From assembly GCA_005792285.1 (NCBI GenBank), contig SXSI01000019.1:1-64000 (forward strand): a DNA stretch of 64,000 nt, in the 5' to 3' direction. The notes under the pieces were generated by a model that was not told the DNA's origin, did no database searches, and worked only from the letters and a program-made list of their open reading frames with translations. This DNA is from Bacteroidota bacterium. Lineage in GTDB: Bacteria > Bacteroidota > Ignavibacteria > UBA10030 > UBA8401. How positions within the stretch are numbered: the stretch's first letter is position 1; each line of letters opens with the position of its first letter. Both the position numbers and the translations under genes were made by a program. This document shows, in pieces, positions 49,764-60,235 of the stretch.

Positions 49764-51818
49764 ATGACCGAAACGTTACTACTTCAATTTGCAACAGCAA
49801 TTTTATTTATCCCACTTGTAAGTTTTTTAATTTTAATTTTCTTCGGGAAAAAACTTTCAAAAAAAAGTAGTTTAGTTGGTTTAACATTAATTGGTTCAAC
49901 TCTTTTACTTTCACTTATAATATTTTTTACAAAACTTAATTTTTTCCACGACGCAACAATAGATTATACTTTCACTTGGGTAAATTTTGGTTCATCTGAA
50001 ATAACAATTGATCTCGGAATTATGATTGACAACATGACTGCAGTTATGTTGGTAGTTGTAACTCTTGTAAGTTTTCTTGTGCATCTTTTTTCTATTTCTT
50101 ATATGGAAGGGGATATTAGATATTCACGTTACTTTGCATTTCTCGGAATTTTTTCATTTTCAATGTTGGGAATTATTTTAACAAACAATTTCTTTATGAT
50201 GTATGTTTTTTGGGAATTAGTTGGACTTAGTTCATACTTATTAATTGGACATTGGTACGAAAAAACTTCCGCAGCAAATGCAGCTAAAAAAGCATTTATT
50301 GTAAACAGAGTTGGCGATATCGGAATGTTTACAGGAATTATGATTTTATGGTCAACCTTTGCAACATTTTCATTTGATGAAGTTTTTCATGGACTATCAC
50401 TTGGAATACTTCCATTTGATAGTACAGCTTGGTTAACTGCTGCAGGAATTTTAATTTTTTGCGGCGCAGTTGGAAAGTCGGCACAATTCCCATTACATGT
50501 TTGGTTACCAGACGCAATGGAAGGTCCGACTCCGGTTAGTGCATTAATTCACGCAGCAACAATGGTTGCCGCTGGAGTTTATTTAGTCGCACGAGTTTTT
50601 CCATTATTTACAGCTGATGCATTGATTGTAATCGCGTACATCGGAGTAATTACCGCATTCATTTCCGCAACAATTGCAATGGCACAAAATGATATTAAAA
50701 AAGTTCTCGCGTATTCAACTGTAAGTCAACTTGGATATATGATTATGGGACTCGGTGTCGGTGGATTTACTTCCGGATTTTTTCATTTAGTAACACACGC
50801 ATCATTCAAAGCGGGATTGTTTCTCGGTTCCGGTTCTGTGATTTATGCAATGCATCATGTTTTGCATCATCATAACGATCATCATACAGATCCGCAAGAT
50901 ATTCGAAATATGGGTGGTTTGAAGAAAAAAATGCCGATAACTTTTTGGACATTTTTAGTTTTCACACTTGCAATTTCCGGTGTTCCACTTACTTCAGGAT
51001 TTTTAAGTAAAGATGATATTCTTGCAGGAACTCTTGCATTCTCAGATTTAACGGGACACACATTAATTCCAATTATAGCATTTACAGTTGCTGGACTAAC
51101 TGCATTTTATATGTTCAGATTATTAATTTTGACTTTCTTCGGTACACACAAAGACGAAAATCGATTAAATGAAATTCATGAATCACCATGGCAGATGACA
51201 ACGCCACTAATTATTTTTGCAGCGCTTTCATTTTTCTTCTTTTATAGTCCAAGTCCAACAAGTGCATCGGATGGATGGTTTTATAACGCAATTGAAAAAC
51301 CGGAATCTGTCGTACCGGAAAATGTTTCAGCTGCTTCAATTGAAAGTTTTGAAGAAGCAGTTCATCACAATCACGGAACAGCAATGTTTTTATCACTTAC
51401 AGTTGCCGGACTTGGAATTTTAACAGCATTTGTAACTTATTATTGGAAAAAAATAAATCCTGAAAAAATTATGAACACATTCCCATCACTACATCGGTTT
51501 TTAAGTATGAAGTGGTATTTTGATGAGTTTTACGATCGAACCGTTATTTGGTTTACAATGATGACTGCAAAAGTTTTGGCTTGGTTCGATTTCAAAATTA
51601 TTGATGGAATTGTAAACGGAGTCGCTACAGTTTCTAGAATTACTGCAAATGGAAGTGGTAAATTTGATAATGCTGTTGTTGATGGTCTTGTAAACTTAAC
51701 TGCTTATTCAATCGGCTTTTTCGGATTAATTTTGAGAACAGTTCAAACAGGAAAAGTTCAATCGTATCTTGCTTTCGCAATTGTCGGAGCATTGATGATA
51801 TTTTTCTTTTTTAATTAA
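49764..51818 (+). CDS. nuoL: NADH-quinone oxidoreductase subunit L
   Basis: 684 aa; YFAFLGIFSFSMLGIILTNNFFMMYVFWELVGLSSYLLIGHWYE, AQFPLHVWLPDAMEGPTPVSALIHAATMVAAGVYL. Confidence 0.96.
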   Translation: MTETLLLQFATAILFIPLVSFLILIFFGKKLSKKSSLVGLTLIGSTLLLSLIIFFTKLNFFHDATIDYTFTWVNFGSSEITIDLGIMIDNMTAVMLVVVTLVSFLVHLFSISYMEGDIRYSRYFAFLGIFSFSMLGIILTNNFFMMYVFWELVGLSSYLLIGHWYEKTSAANAAKKAFIVNRVGDIGMFTGIMILWSTFATFSFDEVFHGLSLGILPFDSTAWLTAAGILIFCGAVGKSAQFPLHVWLPDAMEGPTPVSALIHAATMVAAGVYLVARVFPLFTADALIVIAYIGVITAFISATIAMAQNDIKKVLAYSTVSQLGYMIMGLGVGGFTSGFFHLVTHASFKAGLFLGSGSVIYAMHHVLHHHNDHHTDPQDIRNMGGLKKKMPITFWTFLVFTLAISGVPLTSGFLSKDDILAGTLAFSDLTGHTLIPIIAFTVAGLTAFYMFRLLILTFFGTHKDENRLNEIHESPWQMTTPLIIFAALSFFFFYSPSPTSASDGWFYNAIEKPESVVPENVSAASIESFEEAVHHNHGTAMFLSLTVAGLGILTAFVTYYWKKINPEKIMNTFPSLHRFLSMKWYFDEFYDRTVIWFTMMTAKVLAWFDFKIIDGIVNGVATVSRITANGSGKFDNAVVDGLVNLTAYSIGFFGLILRTVQTGKVQSYLAFAIVGALMIFFFFN

Positions 51819-51835
51819 ATTAGATCGGCTTAGGT

Positions 51836-53440
51836 ATGGAAATAAAATATATTAACATCGGAATATTAACTTGGATCACCTTTCTGCCAATAATTGGAAT
51901 GTTGGTATTAATGTTTTTACCAAAAGAAAAAAAAGGATTGGTCCGCTGGTTCGCACTTGTGGCTACATTGTTACAAGTTATGCTTGCAGTTATAATTTAT
52001 ATTTTCTTCGATCGAGAAGCAGCTGGCGTAAATAATGCAGCAACAATGCAATTTGTTGAACGCTTCACTTGGATTGATATTAAAAGTGTTGATTGGTTCG
52101 GAAGAATTCGGATTGAATATTTTTTAGGAATTGACGGAATTAGTGTCCCGATGGTTTTGTTGACTGCATTAATTTCTTGCATCGCAGTTGTTTCATCCTG
52201 GAATATTGAAAAATCTGTAAAAGGATATTTTGCACTTCTACTTTTACTCGATGCTGGAATGATGGGTGTTTTTGTCTCACTCGATTTTTTCCTCTTTTAT
52301 TTTTTCTGGGAAATTATGTTGTTGCCGATGTACTTCTTAATTGGAATTTGGGGGGGACCACGCCGCGAATATGCAGCAATAAAATTTTTCATTTATACTT
52401 TGTTCGGTTCAGTTTTAATGTTGTTAGTTGTAATTGCACTTTACTTCAGCGTTTCAGTTCCCGATCCTGTAACGAATGAATTGGTTCACACTTTCGATAT
52501 GCTTGCAATGATGAATCCGGACAATTATGAAGCTAACTCCTTGCTTGTTGGATTTAATACAAGTTGGCGATATATCGCATATGTTGGTCTATTTATTGGT
52601 TTTGCGATTAAGGTTCCGATTTTTCCATTTCATACTTGGTTGCCAGATGCACACGTTGAAGCACCAACTGCAATTAGTGTAATTCTTGCCGGTGTCCTTT
52701 TGAAAATGGGAACTTACGGATTAATGAGAATTGCGATGCCAATTTTTCCAGATGCTGCAGTTCATTATTTATATCCACTCGCATTTCTCGGTTTCGTAAA
52801 TATTGTTTACGGCGCACTTTGCGCAATGGCTCAAACTGATTTTAAAAAGTTAATTGCATATTCATCAGTAAGTCATATGGGGATTGTTTTATTAGGAATG
52901 GCTGCATTAAACACACAAGGAATGGTTGGCGCGATGTTCCAAATGTTCAATCACGGAACAATTACAGCAATGCTATTTTTGATTGTTGGAGTTCTTTACG
53001 ATAGAGCGCACACAAGAGGATTAAATGATTTTGGCGGATTGATGAATCAAATGCCAAAATATTCTGCAATTATGGTAGTTGCATTTTTTGCAGCACTTGG
53101 ATTACCGGGACTAAGCGGATTTATTTCAGAAGCATTTTCATTTCTCGGAGCATTTCAAACTTTTAGGTGGTTAACAATTGCATCAACTTTAGGAATTGTT
53201 TTAACTGCCGGATATATGTTATGGACTTTACAACGAGTATTTTTTGGAACACTTCCGGATAAATGGAAATCACTTCCAGATATTAATAACAGGGAATTAG
53301 CAATGTTAATTCCACTTGCAGTAATAGTTATTATTCTTGGAATTTATCCAGCACCAATTCTTGATTTAATGAATTCTTCTGCAAACCAATTAATTGAAAT
53401 TATTAAAAGCCATAACAGCTCTACTTTAATAGGAAAATAA
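51836..53440 (+). CDS. nuoM: NADH-quinone oxidoreductase subunit M
   Basis: 534 aa; FLGIDGISVPMVLLTALISCIAVVSSW, PIFPFHTWLPDAHVEAPTAISVILAGVLLKMGTYGLMRI. Confidence 0.96.
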   Translation: MEIKYINIGILTWITFLPIIGMLVLMFLPKEKKGLVRWFALVATLLQVMLAVIIYIFFDREAAGVNNAATMQFVERFTWIDIKSVDWFGRIRIEYFLGIDGISVPMVLLTALISCIAVVSSWNIEKSVKGYFALLLLLDAGMMGVFVSLDFFLFYFFWEIMLLPMYFLIGIWGGPRREYAAIKFFIYTLFGSVLMLLVVIALYFSVSVPDPVTNELVHTFDMLAMMNPDNYEANSLLVGFNTSWRYIAYVGLFIGFAIKVPIFPFHTWLPDAHVEAPTAISVILAGVLLKMGTYGLMRIAMPIFPDAAVHYLYPLAFLGFVNIVYGALCAMAQTDFKKLIAYSSVSHMGIVLLGMAALNTQGMVGAMFQMFNHGTITAMLFLIVGVLYDRAHTRGLNDFGGLMNQMPKYSAIMVVAFFAALGLPGLSGFISEAFSFLGAFQTFRWLTIASTLGIVLTAGYMLWTLQRVFFGTLPDKWKSLPDINNRELAMLIPLAVIVIILGIYPAPILDLMNSSANQLIEIIKSHNSSTLIGK

Positions 53441-54927
53441 TGTTCGACCAAATTAATTATAGTTTACAATTTATAAAGCCAGAATTAATTCTGGTTTGTA
53501 CATTATTAGTTTCAATTATTCTTGATCTCATTTTCAAGAATAAGAAAATTGTAATTTACTTTGTAATTGCAGGATTAGTTTCGTCATTTGTTTCACTTCT
53601 TTCAAATTCAAATGTAAATCAACATTTGTTTTTTAATATGTATGCAGTCGATCCATTTTCGCACTTCTTCAAAATATTTTTATTAACTGCAATTTTGGGA
53701 ATTGTTGTCTTCTCGATGTTCTCTAATGAAGTAAGTGAAATAAAATCCAGAAAAGGGGAATTCTATTATTTTCTAGTTGCACTTACAATTGGAATGTTTT
53801 TAATGTCGAGTTCAACAAATTTAATAATGATGTACCTTTCGCTTGAATTAACAAGTTTGACATCATACTTACTCGCAGGATTTATGAAAGAAGAAAAATC
53901 ATCTTCCGAAGCATCATTAAAATATGTTTTGTATGGCGCGTTTTCATCGGGAATGATGATATATGGAATTTCAATAATTTATGGAATGACCGGCTCGTTT
54001 GATATATTTGCGATTAATATTGCTCTCGCAGATGGAGTAACTTCTTTGGCGTTATTAATTTCTACAGTTTTAATTTTTATCGGATTTGGTTATAAAATTT
54101 CTGCAGTTCCTTTTCATTTTTGGACACCAGATGTTTACGAAGGATCTCCAATTAGCGTAACAACAATTTTATCCGTTGCTTCAAAAGCTGCAGGGTTCAG
54201 TATGTTAATGAGGTTTTTGAAAATTGTTTTTATCGATCCTTATGCAAGTCCATCTGTTAACGATTGGGGAGTTTTAGAAATTGTACCGATAGTTGAAATT
54301 CTAACCGTGCTTTCAGTTTTAACAATGACATTAGGAAATATTGTTGCAGTTTGGCAAACAAATTTAAAACGACTTCTTGCATACTCAAGTATTGCACACG
54401 CCGGATATTTATTGCTCGGTGTTTTAACTCTAAATAACGAAGGATACTCCGCAACATTAATTTACTTAGTTGTTTATTTATTTATGAATGTTGGTGCATT
54501 TTTAATTGTAATGTTAATTTCAAATAAAATTAAAAGTGATGACATCGATTCCTATAAAGGATTGGGAATGCGTTCGCCATTTATTGGAATTACATTTTCA
54601 CTTTTTTTAATTTCATTAACAGGTTTACCACCAACTGCCGGATTTATTGGGAAGCTTTATATTTTTTCAGCTTTAATAAATAAAGAAATGATTTTGCTTG
54701 CAGTAATTGGTGTACTCAATAGTGTTGTCTCACTTTATTATTATGTTCGCATATTCCGAAATATGTTTCTTCGTGAATCACTTCCAACAGACAAAGAAAT
54801 AACCTTGACTCTCGGAGAAAAAATATTAATATTGGCTTTTGCAATACCCACACTTATTCTTGGACTTTACTTTGCACCTTTAGTTGAATTTGCGCACGCT
54901 TCAGTTTCAATGTTCGCAGGTAACTAA
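53440..54927 (+). CDS. nuoN: NADH-quinone oxidoreductase subunit N
   Basis: 495 aa; YLSLELTSLTSYLLAGFMKEEKSSSEASLKYVLYGAFSSGMMIYG, VPFHFWTPDVYEGSPISVTTILSVASKAAGFSML. Confidence 0.96.
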   Translation: MFDQINYSLQFIKPELILVCTLLVSIILDLIFKNKKIVIYFVIAGLVSSFVSLLSNSNVNQHLFFNMYAVDPFSHFFKIFLLTAILGIVVFSMFSNEVSEIKSRKGEFYYFLVALTIGMFLMSSSTNLIMMYLSLELTSLTSYLLAGFMKEEKSSSEASLKYVLYGAFSSGMMIYGISIIYGMTGSFDIFAINIALADGVTSLALLISTVLIFIGFGYKISAVPFHFWTPDVYEGSPISVTTILSVASKAAGFSMLMRFLKIVFIDPYASPSVNDWGVLEIVPIVEILTVLSVLTMTLGNIVAVWQTNLKRLLAYSSIAHAGYLLLGVLTLNNEGYSATLIYLVVYLFMNVGAFLIVMLISNKIKSDDIDSYKGLGMRSPFIGITFSLFLISLTGLPPTAGFIGKLYIFSALINKEMILLAVIGVLNSVVSLYYYVRIFRNMFLRESLPTDKEITLTLGEKILILAFAIPTLILGLYFAPLVEFAHASVSMFAGN

Positions 54928-54959
54928 TGATTTCCAAAAACTATTTAAAGGTAAATTAG

Positions 54960-56021
54960 ATGTCAAAAGTTTCTTTCAATTATCCAAAAAGCCCTTTCTT
55001 TACTGTATTATCTGAAAGAGTTGAGGCATATTTCAAGGAAAATAAAATTAATTCAACCGGCAATTACCGATTATTTTTAAAAGCAATATTTTTGTTTTTA
55101 TTATTTGTAACATTTTATGTTTTGTTATTAACAATTCAACCGGGATGGATTTCGGTAATTCTTTGTATTGGTTTCGGATTAAATTTTGCAGCAATTGGAT
55201 TTAATATTATGCACGATGGTGCTCACGGAAGTTTTTCCCAAAAAAAATGGCTAAATGAAATCTGTGCATATACTTTAAACATTATTGGCGGAAGTTCATT
55301 TATGTGGAAAATCAAACATAATATTATTCATCACTCATTTGTAAATATTGAAGAAGTTGATGACGATATTGATATTCAACCGTGGATGAGAGTTAGTCAT
55401 GGCCAACGTAGATATTGGTTTCATAAATTTCAATATTTTTACTGGATAATTTTGTACGGTGTAACATTTTTATTGTGGGTTCTTTATTTAGATTATCAAA
55501 AATATTTTTCCAGAAAAATAGCTTCTTATGAAATAAATAAAATTAGCTTAAAAGAACATTTCATTTTTTGGGGAAGTAAACTAGCTTATCTCTTCGTTTA
55601 TTTTATTATACCAATTTACTTTGTAGGTTTCGCAAATTGGATGATTGGTTATTTAATAATGTCTTTTGTAACTGGATTAACAATAAGCGTAGTTTTCCAA
55701 CTTGCTCATGTAATTGAAGATGTAGAATTTCCAAAATTAAATGATGAAAATAAAATCGATAATGAATGGGCAGTTCATCAAGTTGAAACCACTGCAGATT
55801 TTTCAACTAAAAATAAATTTGTAACTTGGTATTTAGGTGGATTAAATTTTCAAGTTGTACATCATTTATTTCCAAAAGTTAGTCATGTACACTATCCGAA
55901 ATTGCAGAAAATCGTAAAAGAAACTTGCGATCAATTTCAAGTAAAATATATGGAGTATAAATCGGTTTGGGCTGCCTTAAGATCGCATGTCCGGCATCTT
56001 AAAGTTCTTGGCGCTAAATAA
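54960..56021 (+). CDS. Fatty acid desaturase (acyl-lipid/acyl-CoA front-end-like, no cytochrome b5 domain)
   Basis: 353 aa; His boxes HDGAHGS, HNIIHHSFVN, QVVHHLFPKVSHVHYPKL; several TM segments. Confidence 0.9.
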   Translation: MSKVSFNYPKSPFFTVLSERVEAYFKENKINSTGNYRLFLKAIFLFLLFVTFYVLLLTIQPGWISVILCIGFGLNFAAIGFNIMHDGAHGSFSQKKWLNEICAYTLNIIGGSSFMWKIKHNIIHHSFVNIEEVDDDIDIQPWMRVSHGQRRYWFHKFQYFYWIILYGVTFLLWVLYLDYQKYFSRKIASYEINKISLKEHFIFWGSKLAYLFVYFIIPIYFVGFANWMIGYLIMSFVTGLTISVVFQLAHVIEDVEFPKLNDENKIDNEWAVHQVETTADFSTKNKFVTWYLGGLNFQVVHHLFPKVSHVHYPKLQKIVKETCDQFQVKYMEYKSVWAALRSHVRHLKVLGAK

Positions 56022-56048
56022 TAAACTTTGTTATACAGTTTATTATTT
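56016..56048. terminator. AT-rich hairpin between convergent genes, possible bidirectional terminator
   Basis: AAATAATAAACT-ttgttatac-AGTTTATTATTT, 12-bp perfect stem overlapping the stop region of the desaturase. Confidence 0.4.
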
Positions 56049-57351
56049 AAATAGATTCAGCAATAGAATTTTCTAAAATATCCAATCCTTTATTCAGAAT
56101 TTTATTTTCAATATTTAATGGACTTAAAATTCTAATACATTGTCCGTAATTACCGGAAGAAATAATTAATAATCCATTCTCTAAAGATTTCTGTGAAATC
56201 TTTTTTACAAGATCAGTATCGGGTTTACCAGTTTCTGGATTTACAAATTCAATTGCCAACATTGCCCCTAATCCTTTAATATCATAAACATTATTTGGAA
56301 AACGATTTTGAATTTTTTCAAATCTTGTTCGGACAATACTTCCAACATTTCTTCCCAATTCATTTATATTTATCTCTTCCATTAATTTTAGATTTGCAAG
56401 TGCAGCAGCACAGCAAATAGGATTTCCCAAATAAGTTCCACCAACACTACTTGGTGGGCAAGCATCAAAAATTTCTTGCTTTGCCAAAACAGCACCAATT
56501 GGTAATCCTGCTCCCAAAGATTTTGCCCAAGTTGAAATATCGGGAGTAATATTATAATTTTGAAATGCTGCCCATTTACCGGTTCTTCCAAAACCAGATT
56601 GCACTTCATCAAAAATTAATATTATTCCAAACTCATCGCAAATTTTTCGTAACTGATGAAGATATTCCGGAGGAGCAGTGTTAAATCCACCTTCACCTTG
56701 AACTATTTCAATTAGTATTCCGGCAACATCTTGAGCATTAACATAAGTTGAAAAAAAAGAATATAATTTTTCAACATGTAATTTTACAAATTCATCTTCT
56801 GTAAATATTAATTTTTCTTTTGGTCCGTAATATGGATAATCTAATCTGTAAACTTCTGGAGCAAAAGGTCCGCAGCCCTTTTTATATTTTACACTTGAAG
56901 TGAGAGTTAATGCCATTAAAGTTCTACCATGAAATGCGCCTGAGTAACAAATAATTGCACTTCGTTTTGTTGCTTGTCGAGCAACTTTAATTGCATTTTC
57001 AACTGACTCGGCTCCGCAATTTGTTAACATCACTTTTGTTTTTTCGCCATGCGGAATTATTAAAATTAATTTTTCCGCTAAATCAAGATATGGTTCGTAA
57101 ATCGCAACGTTAAAACAAGAGTGTATAAATTTATCAGCTTGATTTTTAATTGCATCAACAACAACTTGCGGTCTGTGTCCAGTATTTAAAACGCCAATCC
57201 CGCCGGCAAAATCAATAATTTCATTATCATCAAGGTCAGTTATAATTGCCCCTCTTGCAGATTTTACAGAAGCGTCATTAAAATAACCTAATCCATTAGG
57301 GACTAATTCTTTTCTTCGTTTATACAAATTATCTGTATTTGTTCTTTTCAT
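56047..57351 (-). CDS. Class III PLP-dependent aminotransferase (4-aminobutyrate/ornithine aminotransferase family)
   Basis: 434 aa; DFAGGIGVLNTGHRPQVVVDAIKNQ, NCGAESVENAIKVARQATKRSAIICYSGAFHGRT, IFDEVQSGFGRTGKWAAFQ, TWAKSLGAGLPIGAV. Confidence 0.93.
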   Translation of the reverse strand: MKRTNTDNLYKRRKELVPNGLGYFNDASVKSARGAIITDLDDNEIIDFAGGIGVLNTGHRPQVVVDAIKNQADKFIHSCFNVAIYEPYLDLAEKLILIIPHGEKTKVMLTNCGAESVENAIKVARQATKRSAIICYSGAFHGRTLMALTLTSSVKYKKGCGPFAPEVYRLDYPYYGPKEKLIFTEDEFVKLHVEKLYSFFSTYVNAQDVAGILIEIVQGEGGFNTAPPEYLHQLRKICDEFGIILIFDEVQSGFGRTGKWAAFQNYNITPDISTWAKSLGAGLPIGAVLAKQEIFDACPPSSVGGTYLGNPICCAAALANLKLMEEININELGRNVGSIVRTRFEKIQNRFPNNVYDIKGLGAMLAIEFVNPETGKPDTDLVKKISQKSLENGLLIISSGNYGQCIRILSPLNIENKILNKGLDILENSIAESI

Positions 57352-57570
57352 ATTATTTTTCTTTCAATTTGTTAAAAACTTAAAAATATGTTCCTTTACA
57401 AACAATATTATTATTTGACTTTGGTTTTGCTTTCTAATCAATATTATTTACTTTCTGAAAGTGTTTGAACGAGTTTCATCTCAAAATCCAGAGATCGCAA
57501 CACTAAGTTTATTTTATGTAGTTGTAATTATATTAAAAACAAATTTAACAACATAAGAAAGGAATAGGTT

Positions 57571-59109
57571 ATGGGCATTTGGTCATTACTACCTCCTGCA
57601 ATTATAATTATAATTGCAATCAAAACTAGATCATCTTTAATTCCACTTTTAATTGGTTGTACTCTTGGATATATGATGTTGGCATGGTTTAATCCACCCG
57701 GAACAGGTAGTTCACTTTTTACTACTACAAAAGTTGATACTCTAACTACAATTGAAAATATAAAAGAGGAAAGTTATTATAGTGAGTCATTAAGTAGTGC
57801 AGAATTGTTTGGACTTGCTGAAAAAAATACTCCAGATGCCGTTGCTACAGTAGCATTCCCAGATAATATGATTACCGGATTATACGATGTTGTTATGAAG
57901 GATGAAGCACTTGTTTGGGTTTTGTATGTTTGTGCTTTATTCGGACCATTTATCGGATTATTAATTGCATCTGGTGGTATTGCTGCAATCGGAAAAAAAG
58001 CCGTAAAAAATCTCAAAACGAAAAAACAATCTTTGCTACTTTCTTACTTTTTAGGATTTATATTTTTTGTTGATGATTATTTAAGCACACTTGGAACCGG
58101 CGCAACAATGAAAAAAATTACCGACCATTTTAAAATTCCGAGAGAAATGTTGGGATATATAATTGGTGCAGTAAGTGTTCCATTAACTGTAATTGTCCCA
58201 ATTTCAACTTGGACAGTTTACATTGGTGGTTTAATGAAAGATTCTGGAATTGGTGGCGAAGATGCTTCTGCAATTGATGTCTTCGTTGGAACAATCCCTT
58301 ATAATATTTATGCTTGGGTTGCAATGGTAGTTGCATTGTTAGTTGTATTAGGACTTTTCCCAACTTTTAAAAGAATGAAACTTGCTATGAAAAGAGCAGA
58401 AGAAACTGGTGTAACAGTTGCTCCCGATTCAGAAAATTTACAATCTGAATCTGTAGATTTATATGAATCTACTCAAAGTAATGGAGGCAAAGGTGCATCA
58501 ATAAATAGTTTTCTACTTCCAATGTTATCATTAATTGTTTTCACTTTACTAAACGATAACGATTTATTAAAAGGAATTATTTATGCACTAGGTTTTACCT
58601 TTTTCTATTATTGGATTGGAAAAATTGTTTCAATGAAAAAATACATCCAACTTTTTGAAGATGGATTTAAATCGATGACATTTGTTTTAGTTGTACTTGT
58701 GGTTACATATTTATTAAAAAGAGTTTCAGACGATATGGGATTGACAACTTATGTTGTTGATATAATTAAAGATAATGTTACTCCACAACTACTTCCAGCA
58801 ATGATATTTTTATTAATTGGTGCAATTACAGTTGCAACAGGTTCATCGTGGGGCGTTTATGCAGTTGTTACAATGATTGTTGCAGAGTATTGCAATCAAA
58901 CTGGAGCAAATGTAATGTTGAATATGGGAGCACTTATTAGCGCAGGAATTTGGGGCGCGAATGCATGTTTCTATTCCGATTCAAGAATTTTAACAGCCGG
59001 AGCAACTCAAAGCAACATGACTGAGCAATCACTAACACAACTTCCGTATGTAATTATTGTAACAGTTGTAACAACAATAATTTATTTAGTTTTAGGATAC
59101 ACAATGTAA
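57571..59109 (+). CDS. Na+/H+ antiporter NhaC family transporter
   Basis: 512 aa; polytopic; FFVDDYLSTLGTGATMKKITDHFKIPREMLGYIIGAVSVPLTVIVPISTWTVYIGGLM, ATGSSWGVYAVVTMI, ACFYSDSRILTAGATQ. Confidence 0.9.
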   Translation: MGIWSLLPPAIIIIIAIKTRSSLIPLLIGCTLGYMMLAWFNPPGTGSSLFTTTKVDTLTTIENIKEESYYSESLSSAELFGLAEKNTPDAVATVAFPDNMITGLYDVVMKDEALVWVLYVCALFGPFIGLLIASGGIAAIGKKAVKNLKTKKQSLLLSYFLGFIFFVDDYLSTLGTGATMKKITDHFKIPREMLGYIIGAVSVPLTVIVPISTWTVYIGGLMKDSGIGGEDASAIDVFVGTIPYNIYAWVAMVVALLVVLGLFPTFKRMKLAMKRAEETGVTVAPDSENLQSESVDLYESTQSNGGKGASINSFLLPMLSLIVFTLLNDNDLLKGIIYALGFTFFYYWIGKIVSMKKYIQLFEDGFKSMTFVLVVLVVTYLLKRVSDDMGLTTYVVDIIKDNVTPQLLPAMIFLLIGAITVATGSSWGVYAVVTMIVAEYCNQTGANVMLNMGALISAGIWGANACFYSDSRILTAGATQSNMTEQSLTQLPYVIIVTVVTTIIYLVLGYTM

Positions 59110-59152
59110 TTTTTGAGAATTAATTATTTATAAACAAATAAAAAGGATTAAC

Positions 59153-60106
59153 ATGAAAAAAATTTATTTTGCCACACTTTTATGTCTCTTTGTTTTAACA
59201 TCAATTGTTAAAGCACAAGGTACAACACCATCAGTTGAAATTGTACCAGATCCTGCGACAGAAGAAGCCGGATTAAAGGTTGAAATTACACTAGATTCTG
59301 TGACAGGAGTAGAAGATGAATCTGCTGAACCAGAAAGACCTTGGGCAATTAGCTTATCTACCCAAAAAGGATATATTTGGAGAGGTCAACCACTTGGCTT
59401 ACCGGATCATTTAGCAATTCAGCCAGGTTTTACTTATACCGTAACTCCTGAATTAAGTTTATCATTTTGGATGACAACAAATCTTAACAATAATAATCCA
59501 CAACAAGGTTATGATGAATATGATATTACGATTTCATATACTGTTAGCGATTTGATAACTGTTGGATTAGCAAGTTATTATTTTCCACCAGTTGATAAAA
59601 AAGAAGAGGCACCATCATTTACAGATTTTAGTGGAGAAGGTGTACAAACTTTAGACGCAACTATAACTTTTGATTTGAGCACAAAAAATATTCCAGCAAC
59701 AATTCTTTGGAGTACTTTTATCGCAGGGGCTGATGTTGATGATGAAGATAGCAGACAATTCACTTCGTATGTTGAAGCTACTTATACAATTGAAAATGAA
59801 AAATTTGGATTAACTATTGCACCAACAGTCGGCGCATTAGTTTTTGGAAATAAATCAGCTTATTATTCTTTTGCAAAAGAGGGATTTAATTTGGTTAACA
59901 TTGGCGCAAAAATCTCAAAAGATTTATCTGAAAATTTATCATTTTTAAATAAAAATCCAATATTAGAAAAAATCTCAAAATCAGGATGGGTTTCAATTAC
60001 ATACAATCCACAAATTAATGAGGATAATGAAACAAATTATGGATCATCAGATGCTTCTAAAGTTGGTGGATTATTAATATCAGCTGGATTGCAATTAGAC
60101 TTTTAA
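59153..60106 (+). CDS. Predicted outer-membrane beta-barrel protein (TorF-like)
   Basis: 317 aa; signal peptide; ISLSTQKGYIWRGQPLGLPDHLAIQPGFTYTVTPELSLSFWMTTNL; C-terminal ISAGLQLDF. Confidence 0.7.
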   Translation: MKKIYFATLLCLFVLTSIVKAQGTTPSVEIVPDPATEEAGLKVEITLDSVTGVEDESAEPERPWAISLSTQKGYIWRGQPLGLPDHLAIQPGFTYTVTPELSLSFWMTTNLNNNNPQQGYDEYDITISYTVSDLITVGLASYYFPPVDKKEEAPSFTDFSGEGVQTLDATITFDLSTKNIPATILWSTFIAGADVDDEDSRQFTSYVEATYTIENEKFGLTIAPTVGALVFGNKSAYYSFAKEGFNLVNIGAKISKDLSENLSFLNKNPILEKISKSGWVSITYNPQINEDNETNYGSSDASKVGGLLISAGLQLDF

Positions 60107-60129
60107 TAAATAATAAATCAGTTTAAAAT

Positions 60130-60158
60130 AAATGCCTGAATCTATTCAGGCATTTTTT
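60130..60158 (+). terminator. Rho-independent terminator
   Basis: AAATGCCTGAA-tcta-TTCAGGCATTTTTT hairpin with T-tract downstream of 59153-60106. Confidence 0.85.
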
Positions 60159-60235
60159 ATTTAAGCTGTTTCTAATATGTCATAACTAATTTTAAGGATT
60201 AATTTTCTACATTTGTATAAATTAAAAAATCGAAT

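Noticed and set aside
57352-57570. Intergenic region upstream of the NhaC gene, considered as a riboswitch
   Set aside because: No recognisable conserved riboswitch core or strong terminator/antiterminator pair; probably an ordinary divergent promoter region.
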